This document shows, one piece after another, positions 6,302 through 8,481 of a DNA stretch of 8,481 nt. A program made the translations under genes and the position numbers. The DNA is taken from NCBI GenBank assembly GCA_034716535.1, contig JAYEJW010000466.1:1-8481 (forward strand), given 5' to 3'. The stretch is from JAYEJW01 sp034716535 (GTDB taxonomy: Bacteria > Pseudomonadota > Gammaproteobacteria > Chromatiales > Chromatiaceae). Under the pieces are notes generated by a model that was not told where the DNA came from, did no database searches, and worked only from the letters and a program-made list of their open reading frames with translations. The number at the start of each line of letters is the position of its first letter. Position 1 is the stretch's first letter.

Positions 6302-6331
6302 TGTATATCAGAACTTCAGCATATAGGTCAA
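6302..6331 (-). promoter_or_regulatory. Candidate sigma-70 promoter of the cytochrome c4 gene
   Basis: On the minus strand, TTGACC (6326-6331) and TATACA (6302-6307) are separated by 18 bases, close to consensus, in the most AT-rich patch of this region. The start of transcription would be near 6295. That gives a 5' leader of about 208 nt before the cytochrome ATG at 6087. Confidence 0.55.
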
Positions 6332-6417
6332 ATACCCCTGCGCCGTTCGGGGGTAAACAACGCCTCCCGAATCAGGTCCCCCGGACCGCTCGATCGAACG
6401 GAGATTGCGGCGTCAGA

Positions 6418-7464
6418 TCAGTCGGCCAGACCCTCTGCGGTCAAGGCGAGGGCCTCGCGGACATCCTCTGCACCCACCGATAGGAAGTCATCGGCGTTGA
6501 AGGCGACAACCCCTCCGGTCATCTCGTACCAGGCCTGTCCCCCAGACCAAGGCGGCAGCTCATAGGTCCCCTGGCACCGCCGCGGCAGGCAATAGAAACG
6601 GTCGGCCAGATAGACCAGGTTGTAGCCGAGCCCCTGCGCGTGCAGGTCGGCGATACGCCCCCAAGCCGCTCCTTCGGTCTCGTAGCGTTCGCAGCAGGCC
6701 GGATAGGACTCAGCGCCTCCATTGTGCCGCCAGCGTTTTAAGGAGACGGGCAACGGACGCTCGCGCAGGAACATCTGAAAGTGCAGGTGATTCACGGACG
6801 CGAAGGCGCCGTAGCTGTTGTAAGCGAAGCCGATGCCCGGCAACCTCGGCGCAAGGCGCTCGGTCAGCGCCCAGACGAATTGATGGCGGTGCCTGGAGAG
6901 GTGTTGGGGCTCGCTGGCAAGCCGGTCCGGCACAACCAGGGCATGCAGGTCTACGAAGGGGAACTTGTTGAAGAGCAGATCCACCTCCACGCCGGCCAGG
7001 CGACCCTGCCAAAAGGTTTCCTTACGCAGGAAGGGCTTGTTGAACTGGAAGCCGTTCGCGTCAAAAGGGGCCCGTATGCCGCTCGGCCGATGACTCGCCG
7101 CCCGCTGGGGCCGCAGGGAACGCACCTGATTGAACTGAATCTCCCAGGGATCCAGACGACGCCAGCGGCTCGATTCGATGTGGTCGAAACCGATCGCCAT
7201 CAGTCTGAGAAAAACAGACAGGTCATCCTCCGGCTCGGCGGGCTGGCGGCCGGCGATGAAAGCGCGGCGGCAACGCTCCGCGAGCTCGCCGAAGCGCCGC
7301 GCCAGATCGTGACGCAACCGGTCGTGGATCCCGGGATCGAAGGTGGCGTTGGCCAGAACGAGGATAAAAGGACCGAGGCCATCCTCGTCTTTGAGGATGC
7401 GCTCCAGCCCGGATGCGAAGGCGTTGCGGAGTGCATCCGCAGAGCTGAGGGGATCCTGGTGCAC
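6418..7464 (-). CDS. VTC2/GDPGP1-like GDP-hexose phosphorylase homologue (HIT/GalT superfamily)
   Basis: The motif order resembles plant VTC2 (GDP-L-galactose phosphorylase) and animal GDPGP1 (GDP-glucose phosphorylase). With the start used here these are: IQFNQVRSLRP at about 109-119, IRAPFDANGFQFNK at about 130-143, a FNKFPFVDLHALVVPDR strand pair at about 165-181, and the catalytic block AYNSYGAFASVNHLHFQ ending at 230. In the family, the second His of HLHFQ is the expected nucleophile that carries the GMP intermediate. The family phosphorolyses a GDP-hexose to hexose-1-phosphate and GDP. The bacterial substrate is unknown, and N-terminal residues 1-100 are not shared with VTC2 as far as I can recall. 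I chose the GTG at 7462-7464 because AGGAG precedes it. An in-frame TTG at 7486-7488 would add eight residues without a ribosome site. It follows the PCuAC gene by 80 bp. Confidence 0.75.
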   Translation of the reverse strand: MHQDPLSSADALRNAFASGLERILKDEDGLGPFILVLANATFDPGIHDRLRHDLARRFGELAERCRRAFIAGRQPAEPEDDLSVFLRLMAIGFDHIESSRWRRLDPWEIQFNQVRSLRPQRAASHRPSGIRAPFDANGFQFNKPFLRKETFWQGRLAGVEVDLLFNKFPFVDLHALVVPDRLASEPQHLSRHRHQFVWALTERLAPRLPGIGFAYNSYGAFASVNHLHFQMFLRERPLPVSLKRWRHNGGAESYPACCERYETEGAAWGRIADLHAQGLGYNLVYLADRFYCLPRRCQGTYELPPWSGGQAWYEMTGGVVAFNADDFLSVGAEDVREALALTAEGLAD

Positions 7465-7468
7465 GGCT

Positions 7469-7473
7469 CTCCT
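7469..7473 (-). promoter_or_regulatory. Ribosome binding site deciding the GTG start of the VTC2-like gene
   Basis: The minus strand reads AGGAG four bases before the GTG at 7462-7464. The spacing is a little short, but the only other candidate start, TTG at 7486-7488, has no such site. Confidence 0.45.
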
Positions 7474-7544
7474 GACGGCTGGGGACAAGAGCCTGAGAGT
7501 CTACCGGCATGATGACTGTTAGAGAAACTCGGGCGCTGCTGAGC

Positions 7545-7985
7545 TTAGTTCTTGCGCACCGGAACCTCGACTGGCATACGGCTCCCATCCTCGAACACCA
7601 GCGTCAGGTCCAGCTGCTGGCCCGGCACGAGCTGCTGCTTCAGGCCGATGAGCATGAGGTGCAGGCCACCGGGTTCGAACCTCACCGTCTCTCCGGCGGG
7701 AAGATCCACACGGTCGACACGGCGCATCTTCATCATGCCGTCCTCCGACGTGTGCGTGTGAACCTCGACCGCATCGCAGGCGGGACTCTCGGCACCGGTG
7801 AGGGCATGGTCACCACCGGACCCGTTGGCGAGCGCCATGAAGACGACGCTATTGGGTTGCCCGGGCGGCACGGCCCGCGCATTGGGACCGGAGACGCTCA
7901 GGGACTCCGCAGCACTGCCCGCCTGCGCCGCCGCGACATTGACGGCGAGTAGCGCCGCGAACAGGGATGCGGGGATTCTCTTCAT
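7545..7985 (-). CDS. Periplasmic copper chaperone, PCuAC family
   Basis: PCuAC proteins bind Cu(I) in the periplasm and help deliver it to cytochrome oxidase. The 146-residue protein begins with a signal peptide (MKRIPASLFAALLAVNVAAA, cleaved near residue 22). The family motif H-x10-M-x21-H-x-M is met exactly by H76, M87, H109 and M111. It also shows the typical VEVHTHTSEDGMMKMRRVD and FEPGGLHLMLIGL blocks. Two cysteine-free flanks suggest no other metal site, although C70 lies just before the motif. The ATG at 7983-7985 has AGGAG eight bases upstream. No Sco-type partner or oxidase gene lies in this window. The VTC2-like gene follows 80 bp downstream without a clear terminator, so read-through is possible. 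Confidence 0.93.
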   Translation of the reverse strand: MKRIPASLFAALLAVNVAAAQAGSAAESLSVSGPNARAVPPGQPNSVVFMALANGSGGDHALTGAESPACDAVEVHTHTSEDGMMKMRRVDRVDLPAGETVRFEPGGLHLMLIGLKQQLVPGQQLDLTLVFEDGSRMPVEVPVRKN

Positions 7986-8277
7986 GCTCTGTACTCCTCT
8001 CTCGTGTCTCAATGCTGCACCTCCGATCCACCCGTGATCCCAAGGGTGTGAGGGTGGAGGTCGGCGGTATACTTCTGCGGGCGCTCCAACCTGTCTGGCT
8101 CCGGGTGCAGACTCCCGCAACGCACCTGAACGCGAGCGGGTTCATCCGGCTGAATTTCCTTCAGGGCACTGGCGAGAGAGGACAGACTGGCGGGGCGGAT
8201 ATTCGAGTGTCGAGTATACCCGAAGTCGATCAGCGTCAGCTTACAATGCATATCCGTCCGACTTCAGGGATGCACTG
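7986..8277. promoter_or_regulatory. Divergent intergenic region between PCuAC and the mtfA-like gene
   Basis: This 292-bp gap should carry promoters for both flanking genes. On the minus strand, TATACT at 8213-8218 is a near-consensus -10 box, but the best upstream -35 (CTGACG, 15-base spacing) is poor. On the plus strand, TACAAT at 8242-8247 is a plausible -10 box about 30 bases before the mtfA-like ATG, again without a good -35. An AGGGA ribosome site at 8266-8270 serves the plus gene. A possible 80-codon minus-strand frame at 8009-8251 is discussed among the rejected items. Confidence 0.35.
7994..7998 (-). promoter_or_regulatory. Ribosome binding site of the PCuAC gene
   Basis: The minus strand reads AGGAG eight bases before the ATG at 7983-7985, an ideal spacing that fixes this start. 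Confidence 0.6.
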
Positions 8278-8481
8278 ATGAGATTACCGGCACTGATGGG
8301 TTGGTGGCGCAGGCGCACCCTGGAACGGGAACGCGCCCGCGTCCTTCCCGAGCAGTGGGGCGATCTGTGGACGCAGCTGCCGCTCTTGCAGGGCCTCAAC
8401 CCGAAAGAGGAGCGTGCCCTGCGCGATCTAGCGCTGCTGTTCCTGCGGGACAAGACCTTCGAGGAGACCGCGGGAATCGAC
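8278..8481 (+). CDS. mtfA: MtfA-like zinc peptidase, N-terminal fragment cut by the window edge
   Basis: Only the first 68 residues are visible. They read MRLPALMGWWRRRTLERERA, then LPEQWGDLWTQLPLLQGLNP, then EERALRDLALLFLRDKTFE. The QLPLLQGLxxxEExxLRxLxxxFLxxKxFE pattern is the conserved N-terminus of the MtfA family (about 265 residues), cytosolic metallopeptidases. In E. coli, MtfA binds the repressor Mlc and so influences the glucose phosphotransferase system. The zinc-binding HExxH motif would lie beyond the window, so activity cannot be judged. The ATG at 8278 has AGGGA seven bases upstream. It is transcribed divergently from the PCuAC gene. Confidence 0.8.
   Translation, partial: MRLPALMGWWRRRTLERERARVLPEQWGDLWTQLPLLQGLNPKEERALRDLALLFLRDKTFEETAGID

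Larger units (their letters stand above)
6088..6417. other. 330-bp intergenic region: cytochrome c4 leader and 3' end of the VTC2-like gene
   Basis: No convincing gene is seen. The part nearest the cytochrome holds a 9-bp inverted repeat (6187-6195 and 6237-6245) and a tandem-like CGATGCC pair. The central part holds the promoter candidate at 6302-6331. Next to the VTC2-like gene there is a stem-loop at 6346-6371, with an 8-bp stem carrying one bulged A and a 9-base loop. A smaller one lies at 6375-6387 (GGTCC, CCC loop, GGACC). Neither is followed by a T-run, so they are only possible 3' structures of the upstream gene. Confidence 0.4.

Noticed and set aside
6114..6302. A 62-codon minus-strand frame in the cytochrome c4 leader
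   Set aside because: Its composition is Arg/His/Ser-rich like random GC-rich sequence. It starts at the predicted -10 box, upstream of the likely transcription start, and it has no ribosome site.
8019..8060. Imperfect inverted repeat (ACCTCC and CCACCC facing GGGTGGAGGT) upstream of the PCuAC gene
   Set aside because: Pairing needs a three-base bulge and there is no T-run. It is too weak to call as a terminator or operator.
8009..8251. An 80-codon minus-strand frame (MHCKLTLIDFGYTRH onward) just upstream of the PCuAC gene
   Set aside because: It reads plausibly, but its third-position GC looks lower than the neighbouring genes. The best -10 box for the PCuAC gene (8213-8218) lies inside it, no ribosome site precedes its ATG, and I recognise no family. 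It remains a weak possibility.

Overview
This is a GC-rich (roughly 62-65 % by eye) stretch of ordinary-looking proteobacterial chromosome. The gene complement points to a gammaproteobacterium, perhaps of the Chromatiales/Ectothiorhodospiraceae kind: a diheme cytochrome c4, a PCuAC copper chaperone, an MtfA-type peptidase, modABC, and a MotA/TolQ/ExbB-like membrane protein. This taxonomic guess rests on remembered family resemblance, not on a search. I see no tRNA, rRNA, CRISPR array, insertion sequence or phage gene.

Layout from left to right: (1) At 1-367 on the minus strand is the N-terminal part of a MotA/TolQ/ExbB-family protein. Its coding sequence is broken near position 91: the next 91 bases carry what looks like its own continuation, but on the opposite strand, bounded by 18-bp near-perfect inverted arms. 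(2) At 503-3782, also minus, is a tight four-gene unit read from right to left: an exported-looking SAM methyltransferase, then modA, modB and modC for high-affinity molybdate uptake. The spacings are 4 bp, 31 bp and a 4-base stop/start overlap. (3) At 3966-4529, plus, is a zinc-ribbon protein of unknown function. It converges stop-to-stop, with no spacer, on (4) an endonuclease/exonuclease/phosphatase-family hydrolase at 4530-5288, minus. (5) At 5479-6087, minus, is cytochrome c4, with a clear intrinsic terminator at 5421-5451 and a good candidate sigma-70 promoter about 210 bp upstream of the gene. (6) At 6418-7464, minus, is a protein resembling the VTC2/GDPGP1 GDP-hexose phosphorylases of the HIT/GalT superfamily. 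(7) At 7545-7985, minus, is a periplasmic PCuAC copper chaperone with an exact copper-binding motif. (8) From 8278 to the right edge, plus, is the start of an mtfA-like gene.

Functional themes are molybdate import (for Moco enzymes), periplasmic electron transfer and copper handling (cytochrome c4, PCuAC), and three poorly characterised enzymes: the secreted methyltransferase, the VTC2-like protein and the EEP hydrolase. Apart from the methyltransferase-modABC unit, the neighbours look independently transcribed. The observations most worth a second look are the small inversion at the left edge, the exported methyltransferase leading the molybdate operon, and the bacterial VTC2-like phosphorylase.
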